From: Hymenobacter setariae
Lineage (GTDB): Bacteria; Bacteroidota; Bacteroidia; Cytophagales; Hymenobacteraceae
Direction: 5' to 3'
Length of the DNA: 64,000 nucleotides
NCBI RefSeq assembly: GCF_007713685.1
Contig: NZ_VMRJ01000002.1
Coordinates: forward strand, 496,001-560,000
In this document: piece after piece, positions 48,209 to 56,481 of the stretch
How the letters are laid out: each line of letters begins with the position of its first letter
Numbering within the stretch: the stretch's first letter is position 1
Notes under the pieces: model-generated
Seen by the model: only the letters and a program-made list of their open reading frames with translations
Told to the model about the DNA's origin: nothing
The model's database searches: none
Program-made: the position numbers and the translations under genes

Positions 48209-49462
48209 ATGAAAATCATTTTTTCTCATCCGACTGGCAATGCGAATGTGCGAGCCGCCGCTAATGGCCTGATGAAGGCCGGGCTACTGGCGGAATTTCA
48301 CACGTCGATAGCCTCGTTTGCGGGAAGCGCGCTGGACAAGCTCGGCGGCCTAGGGCCTCTAGCAGAAGTGCGCCGACGCAGCTTTGATAGCGCGCTACAG
48401 CCAGTTACGAAGATGTGGCCCTGGCGAGAAGTTGGCCGCCAAGTGGCGCTGAAAGCAGGATTAGCAAAGCTAGCGGAGCACGAAAAGGGAGTATTCAGTG
48501 TCGATGCGGTTTACCACGATATAGACAACCGGGTAGCGAAGCGCCTGAAGCAGCCAGCCGCAGCATCTGTAGCCGCTGTGTATGCCTATGAGGATGGCGC
48601 CGCTGCCGAGTTTAAGGCGGCCAAGAGCCTAGGGGTGCAATGCCTCTACGATTTGCCCATTGGCTACTGGCGCGAGTCCCAACGCTTGCTAGCTACCGAA
48701 GAAACGCAGTGGCCCGAATGGGCTCCCACGCTCACTAGCCTTATCGACTCGGAGGCCAAGTTGGCGCGTAAGGATGAAGAACTGCGCCTAGCCGACTGCA
48801 TTTTTGTGGCGAGCAGCTTCACGGCCAAAACGTTAGCGGCTTTCCCGGGCCAGTTGGCGCCCATTAAAATCATTCCGTATGGCTTTCCGCCAGTGGCTGA
48901 GGCGCGCACCTACGATGTAGCTAAGCACCGGCCATTGAAAGTGCTGTTCGTGGGTGGACTATCGCAGCGCAAAGGCATTGCTAACCTATTCGCGGCGGCT
49001 GATGCCATTGGGCCGCGAATGGAATTGACAGTGGTAGGGCGCAAGGCAAGTGATAATTGCCCCGCACTGGACCGTGAGCTAGCTAAACATCGCTGGATAC
49101 CCAGCTTGCCACACCAAGATATTCTGCGCCTAATGAGCGAGCAGGATGTGCTGGTGTTTCCCTCGCTCTTCGAGGGCTTTGGGCTAGTGATTACCGAGGC
49201 GATGTCGCAAGGCACACCCGTTATAACGACCGAGCGCACGGCCGGCCCCGACCTCATCGAGCATGGGCACAATGGGTGGCTAGTAGAGGCTGGGTCGGTG
49301 AGCGCACTGCAAGCCGCGATAGAAGCGCTTTTGGCGCGGCCCGAAGCCGTAGCAGAAGCGGGCCGCGCCGCTATGCAAACTGCTCGCCAGCGGCCTTGGC
49401 ACGTGTATGGCCAAGAGCTAACGGAAGCTATCTCACAGCACCTAGTCAGCAAAGGAAAGTAG
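48209..49462 (+). CDS. Glycosyltransferase family 4 (GT-B)
   Basis: This 417-residue protein has the GT4 fold. The N-terminal half begins MKIIFSHPTGNANVRAA. The C-terminal half has VLFVGGLSQRKGIANLFAA (the donor-binding start), DVLVFPSLFEGFGLVITEAM with the E-x7-E pair, and GTPVITTERTAGPDLIEHG. It transfers a sugar, identity unknown, to the lipid-linked repeat unit. From here rightward G+C content returns to the level of the chromosome. Confidence 0.9.
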   Translation: MKIIFSHPTGNANVRAAANGLMKAGLLAEFHTSIASFAGSALDKLGGLGPLAEVRRRSFDSALQPVTKMWPWREVGRQVALKAGLAKLAEHEKGVFSVDAVYHDIDNRVAKRLKQPAAASVAAVYAYEDGAAAEFKAAKSLGVQCLYDLPIGYWRESQRLLATEETQWPEWAPTLTSLIDSEAKLARKDEELRLADCIFVASSFTAKTLAAFPGQLAPIKIIPYGFPPVAEARTYDVAKHRPLKVLFVGGLSQRKGIANLFAAADAIGPRMELTVVGRKASDNCPALDRELAKHRWIPSLPHQDILRLMSEQDVLVFPSLFEGFGLVITEAMSQGTPVITTERTAGPDLIEHGHNGWLVEAGSVSALQAAIEALLARPEAVAEAGRAAMQTARQRPWHVYGQELTEAISQHLVSKGK

Positions 49463-49562
49463 AAGAATACTAGTATATTACACCAAGCATTACTGTGTTT
49501 AGGGCACGAGCTTTAGCAGAAAACAGCCCTTATCGTTTTTCCTGCTTACCCTGTTATCCCGC

Positions 49563-50939
49563 ATGAATTCTTATTCACCTACCAACAATACTAGCGGAAG
49601 TGGGGCCGCCGCGGCCCTGTATTCGTATGCCCTGCCCAAGCAGCAGGCAGCCGAGAACCAGTTGCTTAAGCGTGGTATCTGGCTGTACTTTTTGTTGCTA
49701 ATTTTTGAAGGTGCGCTCCGCAAATGGGTGTTGCCCGGGCTGGCCTCGCCGCTGCTGGTAGTGCGCGACCCCCTCGCCATCTGGCTGATATACAAAACGT
49801 GGAAGTCGGGCCAACTGCCAGATAATTTTTATCTGACTAGTATTCTCCTGATTAATGGTATCAGTTTTATCGCGTCGCTGGCCCTAGGGCACGGCAACTT
49901 GGTGGTAGCGGCCTATGGCCTACGCATCATGTTGTTCCATTTTCCCCTCATGTTCGTCATAGGCCGAATTTTCGACCGCGATGATGTTATCAAAATGGGC
50001 CGCGCGACGCTCTGGATTGCCATTCCGATGACTGTGCTAGTAGCCATTCAGTTCTATAGTCCGCAGTCGGCTTGGGTCAACCGAGGAGTGGGGGGCGACC
50101 TAGAAGGCGCTGGCTTTAGCGGTGCTATGGGGTTCTACCGCCCGCCGGGCACATTCTCCTTTACCAATGGTAATACGCTGTTTTATGGCTTTGTAGCGTG
50201 CTTTCTATTCTACTTCTGGCTCGATAGTAAGCAGATAAACCGGGTGGTGCTGCTCATAGCTACTGCGGCGCTGTTCATGATGATTCCGATATCGCTCAGC
50301 CGCGGCCTGTTTTTTCAGATTGGCGTTTCCGTCATTTTTGCATTCTTGATTGTTGCGCAAAAGCCAGGATATATCGGCCATTTTTTCGTTGGGATAGTCA
50401 TTTTTGCCGTCGTCTTGGCGGGCCTAAGCTTTATTCCCTTCGTCCAGACTGCTATTGAGGCCTTCCTATTTCGCTTCGATTCGGCCAGCGATATTGAAGG
50501 TGGCTTGAAGGGTACCCTAGGAGACCGCTTCCTCGGGGGCATGGTGAGCGCGCTCTCCGACTCGGCGCAGATGCCTTTCTTTGGTTATGGTATGGGCATG
50601 GGCACCAATGCTGGTAGCGTGCTGCTGCAAGGGGGAGAAGAGCGTACCTTCCTGATAGCAGAGCAGGAGTGGGCCCGAGTAATTGGCGAGATGGGACCTC
50701 TGCTAGGAGTATTGGTTATTGTGATTCGCCTAGCGTTCTGCACTAAGATTGCACTCGCTAGCTACCGCAAGCTTGCCGTGAATGACCTGCTTCCCTGGAT
50801 GCTGTTGAGCTTCGGTGTGCTCAACGTGCTGCAGGGGCAGTGGGCGCAGCCTACGGCGCTAGGGTTTAGCACCCTGATAGGAGGGCTGATGATAGCCTCG
50901 CTCCACACTCCTGAGCGCCAGCAGCTAGCTCGCCCCTAG
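49563..50939 (+). CDS. Wzy-like O-antigen/polysaccharide polymerase
   Basis: This 458-residue protein has about eleven hydrophobic segments and one large periplasmic loop (about 325-380, GGLKGTLGDRFLGGMVSALSDS... GMGTNAGSVLLQGGEE), the pattern of O-antigen polymerase/ligase-type proteins. No nucleotide-binding motif is seen. In this cluster it is the best candidate for the polymerase that joins repeat units. The sequence of this family is poorly conserved, so the call rests on topology and place. Confidence 0.8.
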   Translation: MNSYSPTNNTSGSGAAAALYSYALPKQQAAENQLLKRGIWLYFLLLIFEGALRKWVLPGLASPLLVVRDPLAIWLIYKTWKSGQLPDNFYLTSILLINGISFIASLALGHGNLVVAAYGLRIMLFHFPLMFVIGRIFDRDDVIKMGRATLWIAIPMTVLVAIQFYSPQSAWVNRGVGGDLEGAGFSGAMGFYRPPGTFSFTNGNTLFYGFVACFLFYFWLDSKQINRVVLLIATAALFMMIPISLSRGLFFQIGVSVIFAFLIVAQKPGYIGHFFVGIVIFAVVLAGLSFIPFVQTAIEAFLFRFDSASDIEGGLKGTLGDRFLGGMVSALSDSAQMPFFGYGMGMGTNAGSVLLQGGEERTFLIAEQEWARVIGEMGPLLGVLVIVIRLAFCTKIALASYRKLAVNDLLPWMLLSFGVLNVLQGQWAQPTALGFSTLIGGLMIASLHTPERQQLARP

Positions 50940-51007
50940 GGCCAGCTTTTGCCCGCCGCCCTGCTGGAAAAAGCAGTCGGCTCACGTTCTACTTAATTCT
51001 TCGCGCA

Positions 51008-52177
51008 GTGAATATTGTCTTTTTTGCTCATCCTAGCTTCCTAGGGCACCAGAGTATGCCGCGGTTTGCGCAAATGCTGGCCGATGGCATGCGCGCCCGG
51101 GGGCACGAAGTGGCTATATGGGCGCCTGAAGCCAAGTTTTCGCGGCTGCCGGCTCCTAGAAGCCTCAAAAAGTGGCTGGGCTACCTCGACCAATACCTTG
51201 TATTTCCAAGCGCGGTGCGCCGCCGCCTGCGGCAATATCCGGCTAGCACCCTATTCTCGTTTACCGACCAGGCCCTGGGGCCTTGGGTGCCGCTGCTGAG
51301 CGGCCGGCCGCGGGTGGTGCACTGCCACGATTTTTTGGCGCAGCGGTCTATGCTGGGCGAAATCCCTGAAAACCCGCCGGGCTGGACGGGGCAGCAGTAC
51401 CAGGCCTACATTAGGCGGGGCTACGCCGAGGGGCAGCATTTCATTTCTGTATCGCAGCGCACGCAAGAAGACCTGCACCGATTTTTGCCAACCACACCGC
51501 GGCGTTCAGACGTGGTGTACAATGGCTTAAACCAAAGCTTTGCGCCGCAAGACGTGGCCACAGTGCGCGCGCAGCTAGGCCAACAAGTCGGCCTGGACCT
51601 AGGGACAGGTTATCTGCTGCACGTAGGGGGCAATCACTTTTACAAAAACCGGGTTGGCGTCATCGAGCTATACAATGCTTGGCGCGCTACCGGGGCCGCG
51701 GCGCTGCCATTGCTATTGGTAGGCGAAGCGCCAAATGAGAGCCTAGCTGCTGCTCACGCGCAGTCACCCTACCGCCAAGATATTCACCTGCTGAGCGGCC
51801 TAGCCGACCAGCACGTGCGGGCCGCCTATGCTGGGGCCTCAGTATTTTTGTTTCCGTCGCTGGCCGAAGGCTTTGGCTGGCCGATTGCCGAAGCGATGGC
51901 ATCGGGATGCCCCGTTATTACGACCAACGAGGCACCCATGACGGAGGTCGCCGGCGAAGCGGGGTTTCTGATTCCGCGCCGCCCGTCGGCCTCGGCTGAG
52001 GTAGTGGCCTGGGCCAAAGCCGGCGCACAGGTAGTGGCGCAGGTGCTGCAGCTATCGGTGGCCGAGCGGCAAGCAGTGGTAGCAGCAGGCCTGCAAAATG
52101 CAAAACGCTTCAGCACTGACGAGGCACTGGATAAGATAGAAGAAATTTACAGCGAAATCATAGCGACAAGCTACTAG
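51008..52177 (+). CDS. Glycosyltransferase family 4 (GT-B)
   Basis: This 389-residue protein starts at GTG 51008. It shows MNIVFFAHPSFLGHQSMPRF at the start, YLLHVGGNHFYKNRVGVIELY (donor domain start) and ASVFLFPSLAEGFGWPIAEAMASGCPVITTNEAPM with the E-x7-E pair. A retaining GT4 transfer is expected; donor and acceptor are unknown. It ends 2 bases before the start of the next glycosyltransferase, which points to co-translation. Confidence 0.9.
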   Translation: MNIVFFAHPSFLGHQSMPRFAQMLADGMRARGHEVAIWAPEAKFSRLPAPRSLKKWLGYLDQYLVFPSAVRRRLRQYPASTLFSFTDQALGPWVPLLSGRPRVVHCHDFLAQRSMLGEIPENPPGWTGQQYQAYIRRGYAEGQHFISVSQRTQEDLHRFLPTTPRRSDVVYNGLNQSFAPQDVATVRAQLGQQVGLDLGTGYLLHVGGNHFYKNRVGVIELYNAWRATGAAALPLLLVGEAPNESLAAAHAQSPYRQDIHLLSGLADQHVRAAYAGASVFLFPSLAEGFGWPIAEAMASGCPVITTNEAPMTEVAGEAGFLIPRRPSASAEVVAWAKAGAQVVAQVLQLSVAERQAVVAAGLQNAKRFSTDEALDKIEEIYSEIIATSY

Positions 52178-52179
52178 GT

Positions 52180-53433
52180 ATGAGAGTACTGCACGTGGTA
52201 CCCGAAATGGACCCCCGCATGGGTGGTGTGTGCCAGGCAGTGCGCACCATTATTGCGGGCCTCAGCGAACTGGCGGTGCACAACGAAGTCGTGAGCCTGG
52301 ACCCGACCGACGCGGCATTTTTGAAAAACGACCCATTTACGGTGCACGCCCTAGGTGCCGGCAAAGGGCCGTGGGGTTACAATCCGCACCTGGTGCCGTG
52401 GCTGGTGTCACACCTGCCGCAGTTTGATGCGGTAGTAGTGCACGGACTGTGGCTATTTTATGGCCATGCCGTGCGCCGGGCTCAGCGGCAGCTGCAAGCC
52501 CAGCGCACGGCGGGGCAGACGCTGCCCAAAGTGTTTGTGATGCCACACGGTATGCTAGACCCCTATTTTCAGCGGGCTTCTGGGCGCCGGCTAAAGGCAA
52601 TTCGCAATACGCTATACTGGAAGCTGCTAGAGCAGCAGCTTATCAATACGGCCGATGCGTTGCTCTTCACCTGCGAAGAAGAGCGCCGGCTGGCGACTCA
52701 GCCCTTCCGGCCCTACCGCCCCCAGCGCACGGTAGTGGTGGGGCTCGGCGTGGAGGAGCCGCCTCAGCAACGCGAGGCGATGCAGCAAGCCTTGCTGGCA
52801 AAATGCCCCGAACTGGCCGGCGAACCTTACCTCTTGTTTCTGAGCCGCATCCACGAAAAGAAAGGAGTAGAGCTGCTGCTGCAAGCCTATGCGGCGGTAA
52901 GCCAGCAGGCGCGGACAACTGCCTCTGCAGCCTTGGTAGCCAGCAGCGGGGAGGCCGCTGAGGAACTAGCGCCAGCTCCAAAGCTTCCTAGGTTGCTGGT
53001 GGCGGGCCCCGGCCTCGATACGCCCTATGGCCAGCGTATGCAGGCGTTAGTGGCGGGCTCACCGGTGCTTCGTAGCGCAGTTTCGTTTCCGGGCATGCTC
53101 ACGGGCGATGCCAAGTGGGGCGCCTTTTATGGCTGCGAGGCCTTTGTGTTGCCCAGCCATCAAGAGAACTTCGGCATCGCGGTAGTAGAAGCCTTAGCTT
53201 GTGGCAAGCCAGTGCTCATTTCCGACCAAGTAAATATTTGGCGCGAAATAGAAGGCGCTGGGGGAGGGTCCGTCAGGCCCGATACTGCTGCCGGCACGCA
53301 CGAGCTGCTAGCCCACTGGCAGCAGCTAACGGCCGCCGCAAAAACCAATTTTCAGCAGCAGGCCCGCCGCACCTTCGAGCAAGAGTTTGCTGTGCGGCCC
53401 GCCGCCGTCCGCTTTTTACAAGCTATTCAATAG
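52180..53433 (+). CDS. Glycosyltransferase family 4 (GT-B)
   Basis: This 417-residue protein has the GT4 pattern: HVVPEMDPRMGGVCQAVRTI (N-terminal domain), VMPHGMLDPYF, LLFLSRIHEKKGVELLLQAYA (donor domain) and CEAFVLPSHQENFGIAVVEALACGKPVLIS with the E-x7-E pair. Between about 245 and 270 there is an Ala-rich insertion (TTASAALVASSGEAAEELAPA region). It is coupled to the previous glycosyltransferase gene by a 2-base gap. Confidence 0.9.
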   Translation: MRVLHVVPEMDPRMGGVCQAVRTIIAGLSELAVHNEVVSLDPTDAAFLKNDPFTVHALGAGKGPWGYNPHLVPWLVSHLPQFDAVVVHGLWLFYGHAVRRAQRQLQAQRTAGQTLPKVFVMPHGMLDPYFQRASGRRLKAIRNTLYWKLLEQQLINTADALLFTCEEERRLATQPFRPYRPQRTVVVGLGVEEPPQQREAMQQALLAKCPELAGEPYLLFLSRIHEKKGVELLLQAYAAVSQQARTTASAALVASSGEAAEELAPAPKLPRLLVAGPGLDTPYGQRMQALVAGSPVLRSAVSFPGMLTGDAKWGAFYGCEAFVLPSHQENFGIAVVEALACGKPVLISDQVNIWREIEGAGGGSVRPDTAAGTHELLAHWQQLTAAAKTNFQQQARRTFEQEFAVRPAAVRFLQAIQ

Positions 53434-53491
53434 CTCCGACCAACCTAGGGGCTGTGCCTGCGGGCGGCCCCGCTGAGTGATTTTACGCGTT

Positions 53492-54049
53492 ATGCCGCAT
53501 TACCAAGACTTAAGTATATTTACGGTACCTGCTTCATTTAGAGGTAAATCCAAAATCACAGTACAGCTGTGGTGGATAGTGCAGGCCACCATTTTTGCAT
53601 GGTCGCCGCAGGTGCTTTACCAGTGGCGGGTGTTTTTGCTCCGGCTATTTGGGGCCAAAATCGGCAAGCATGTCAAAATCAGGTCGTCGGTGCAGGTAAC
53701 TTATCCCTGGCTAGTGAGCGTGGGCGACTATTCCTGGATAGGCGACGAGTGCGTGCTGTATAGCCTAGGCCGCATTGACATTGGCCAGCACGTGGCCCTA
53801 GCCCACCAGGTGTATGTGAACACCGGCGGGCACGAATACCAAAAGAAGACGTTCGACATCTTCAGCAAGCCGGTAGTCATCGAAGATGAGTGCTGGATTA
53901 CCAACGATGTATACGTGGCCCCTGGCGTCACCATCGGCAAAGGCACGATAGTGAGTGCGCGTAGCAGCGTGCTCAAAGACTTACCTGCTGGCAAAATATG
54001 CGTGGGAACGCCCGCTAAGCCTATCAAGGACCGTGAGATGCTCGCGTGA
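53492..54049 (+). CDS. wcaF: WcaF-type colanic acid O-acetyltransferase
   Basis: From ATG 53492 the product has 185 residues and begins with the family start MPHYQDLSIFTVPASFRGKS. Two short hydrophobic stretches are followed by left-handed beta-helix repeats (KIGKHVKIRSSVQVTYPW, IGDECVLYSLGRIDIGQHV) and the acceptor loop with GGHEYQKKTFD. It acetylates a sugar of the repeat unit with acetyl-CoA. A GTG at 53477 adds five residues and is less likely. It overlaps the following open frame by 4 bases if that frame is read from its earliest start. Confidence 0.88.
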   Translation: MPHYQDLSIFTVPASFRGKSKITVQLWWIVQATIFAWSPQVLYQWRVFLLRLFGAKIGKHVKIRSSVQVTYPWLVSVGDYSWIGDECVLYSLGRIDIGQHVALAHQVYVNTGGHEYQKKTFDIFSKPVVIEDECWITNDVYVAPGVTIGKGTIVSARSSVLKDLPAGKICVGTPAKPIKDREMLA

Positions 54050-54096
54050 GCCTAGGTCGGTATCAGCAAGGTTTTTTAGGGCATTATAACTGCAAT

Positions 54097-55065
54097 ATGA
54101 AAAAGATTTTGGTAACGGGTGGCTCCGGCTTTATAGGCACTAATTTGATAGCCAACCTACTAGGCGAAGGCTATGAAGTTCTGAACCTAGATAAGGCAGC
54201 CCCACGCAATAAAGACCAAGCAACTGTTTGGCAGCAGGCCGACCTACTGGACTACGATAAGCTGCACCAGCTCATCACCGCTTTCTCGCCCGAAGCCATC
54301 GTGCATCTGGCCGCCGTGACGGACCTCGATGGCACCAACGATGAGTATTACAAAGCCAACACGGCGGGCGTTGCTAATCTACTGAAAATAGCGGCCGAGT
54401 TGCCGGCTCTAGCGCGGGTATTGCTGGCGTCTTCCATGTACGTGTGCAAGCCAGGTTATATCCCGAAGGGCTACGACGACTATAAACCGCACACGCTATA
54501 TGGCAAAAGCAAGGTAGAAGGCGAGCTAGTAGTGAAAAACAGCCCGAAGCAAAGCTTCGAATGGGTGATTTTTCGGCCTACTTCCATCTGGGGGCCATGG
54601 TTCGGCATTCCCTACATCGACTTTTTTAACGTGGTGTACCAAGACCGGTACTTCGACTTTGGCAGCACGTGCACCAAGACGTATGGCTACGTAGAAAACA
54701 CCGTTTACCAGCTGAAGAAGCTGCTAACGGCCCCGGGTATCCATGGCCGTACGTTCTACATTGGCGACCAGCCGCCCATTCATATTGCGGAATGGGCCAA
54801 TGAGATAGCTGCCGAAATGGGCAAAGGCAAGATTAAGAAGGTGCCTTACTTGGCCATTCAGGCGGCCGCTACGGTGGGCGATGTGCTAGCCAAGTTTGGG
54901 ATAAAGTTTCCTATGACCAGCTTCCGGCTCACCAACATGCAGACCGACAACGTGCTGCCTCTCGATGCGCTTTACGAAGTAACCGGCGGGAGCCCCGTGT
55001 CGCGGAAAATGGGCGTGCGCCACACGCTAGACTGGCTGCGCGACCACAAAGGCTACAAAATCTAA
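54097..55065 (+). CDS. NAD-dependent epimerase/dehydratase (extended SDR)
   Basis: From ATG 54097 the product has 322 residues. It has the Rossmann start MKKILVTGGSGFIGTN, the catalytic Ser in ASSMYVCKP and YGKSK (YxxxK), the marks of extended SDR epimerases or dehydratases acting on nucleotide sugars. It probably makes a sugar for this polysaccharide; the exact sugar is not deducible. An upstream start at 54046 adds 17 residues of no family resemblance. Confidence 0.9.
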   Translation: MKKILVTGGSGFIGTNLIANLLGEGYEVLNLDKAAPRNKDQATVWQQADLLDYDKLHQLITAFSPEAIVHLAAVTDLDGTNDEYYKANTAGVANLLKIAAELPALARVLLASSMYVCKPGYIPKGYDDYKPHTLYGKSKVEGELVVKNSPKQSFEWVIFRPTSIWGPWFGIPYIDFFNVVYQDRYFDFGSTCTKTYGYVENTVYQLKKLLTAPGIHGRTFYIGDQPPIHIAEWANEIAAEMGKGKIKKVPYLAIQAAATVGDVLAKFGIKFPMTSFRLTNMQTDNVLPLDALYEVTGGSPVSRKMGVRHTLDWLRDHKGYKI

Positions 55066-55115
55066 GCTACTATCCAGTTTATCTAGCTATTTCTTGACGC
55101 AGCTACCTAGGGATT

Positions 55116-56354
55116 ATGAATAAACGAATTTTGCTGATAGGGTACAACTACTTTCCGGAACCCACTGGCATTGGCAAATACAGTGGCGAGATGATACAAT
55201 GGCTCGCCGACCGGGGCTACACGTGCACGGTCGTCACCGCCTACCCGTATTACCCATTTTGGAAGGTTCAGGAGCCCTACTACCAAAATCGCAATCGCTA
55301 CCAGGTAGAAGAGCGCACTGGCTCCTTAGGCGGCAGCATTACGGTGCACCGCTGCCCCATGTACATTCCGGCCGCGCCGTCGGGGCTCAAGCGCATGCTC
55401 CTCGACTTCTCCTTTTTAGTGAGTTCCTTCTTCAAGGTGGTGCAGCTGTCTTTTGGCCAGAAGCACGACTATGTGGTAGCCGTGGCGCCCTCCTTTCAGT
55501 TTGGCCTGCTTGGGGTGCTTTACAAGAAGCTCAAATCGGCGAAGTTCATCTATCACATCCATGACATGCAGATAGAAGCCGCCCGCGATTTGAACATGAT
55601 TAAATCGGAGGGCGTAGTTAACTTTTTGCTGAAAGTCGAGAAGTATATCTTCAACCAAGCCACGGTCGTGAGCTCGGTGTCGGAACAAATGGTGGCCAAG
55701 ATTGAAGCGAAGGCTAAAAAAGAAGTTGTCCTGTTTCCCAACTGGGTCGATGATGCTCGATTCTTCCCCATAACCGACCGGGGAGCGCTAAAGCAGGAGT
55801 TTGGCTTCGCTGCTACCGATACTATTGTGCTATACTCGGGGGCCATCGGCGAAAAGCAGGGCCTAGAGAGTATCGTGTATGCCGCGCAGGAGTTTCGCCA
55901 GGAGCCCGGCGTAAAGTTTTTGATTTGTGGCTCGGGCCCCTACAAGGAGAAGCTGATGAACCTAGTAGCCGAGCTGAAGTTGGATAACGTTATTTTCTTT
56001 CCGCTGCAGCCTGTTGAGAAGTTTAATAAATTTCTCAACGTGGCAGATATACACTTGGTCATTCAGAAAGCCAATGCCAGCGACCTGATGATGCCTTCCA
56101 AGCTCACAACCATACTGGCGGTAGGGGGCTTGGCCCTCATCACTGCCAACGAAGGCTCGGGACTGCACACGCTGGTGCAGAAGCACGGGGTAGGCTTACT
56201 GGCCGAAGCAGAAAACCAGCAGGCCCTGAATGCAGCGCTCCGCCAAGCCATAGCGGGCAGCCACGAGACCATTCGCCTAAACGCCCGCGAGTACGCCAAA
56301 AACTATCTGTTTATCGACAAGATTATGAGCAAGTTTGAGGGGCAGCTAGCTTAG
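55116..56354 (+). CDS. wcaI: WcaI-like glycosyltransferase (GT4)
   Basis: This 412-residue protein opens with ILLIGYNYFPEPTGIGKYSGEM and contains HRCPMYIPAAPSGLKRMLLDFSF, both typical of the colanic-acid glycosyltransferase WcaI / WbuB group. The C-terminal donor domain shows IVLYSGAIGEKQGLESIVYAA and MPSKLTTILAVGG. It adds a sugar (fucose in E. coli colanic acid; not known here). It ends at a terminator that faces the T9SS gene. Confidence 0.88.
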   Translation: MNKRILLIGYNYFPEPTGIGKYSGEMIQWLADRGYTCTVVTAYPYYPFWKVQEPYYQNRNRYQVEERTGSLGGSITVHRCPMYIPAAPSGLKRMLLDFSFLVSSFFKVVQLSFGQKHDYVVAVAPSFQFGLLGVLYKKLKSAKFIYHIHDMQIEAARDLNMIKSEGVVNFLLKVEKYIFNQATVVSSVSEQMVAKIEAKAKKEVVLFPNWVDDARFFPITDRGALKQEFGFAATDTIVLYSGAIGEKQGLESIVYAAQEFRQEPGVKFLICGSGPYKEKLMNLVAELKLDNVIFFPLQPVEKFNKFLNVADIHLVIQKANASDLMMPSKLTTILAVGGLALITANEGSGLHTLVQKHGVGLLAEAENQQALNAALRQAIAGSHETIRLNAREYAKNYLFIDKIMSKFEGQLA

Positions 56355-56407
56355 AATAATCAGCACGCTAGCAATAGGCAACGCTTCGTAAGTTTACTCA
56401 GACTGAC

Positions 56408-56448
56408 AACGGCCTCAGCATACCCTAGGTAGGTATACTGAGGCCGTT
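56408..56448. terminator. Bidirectional terminator
   Basis: AACGGCCTCAG-C-ATACC/GGTAT-A-CTGAGGCCGTT is nearly perfect, with a CTAGGTA loop. It closes the glycosyltransferase operon and the convergent T9SS gene. Confidence 0.85.
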
Positions 56449-56481
56449 ATCGATTAAACAGGCAATCAGCTAAGGAAAAAG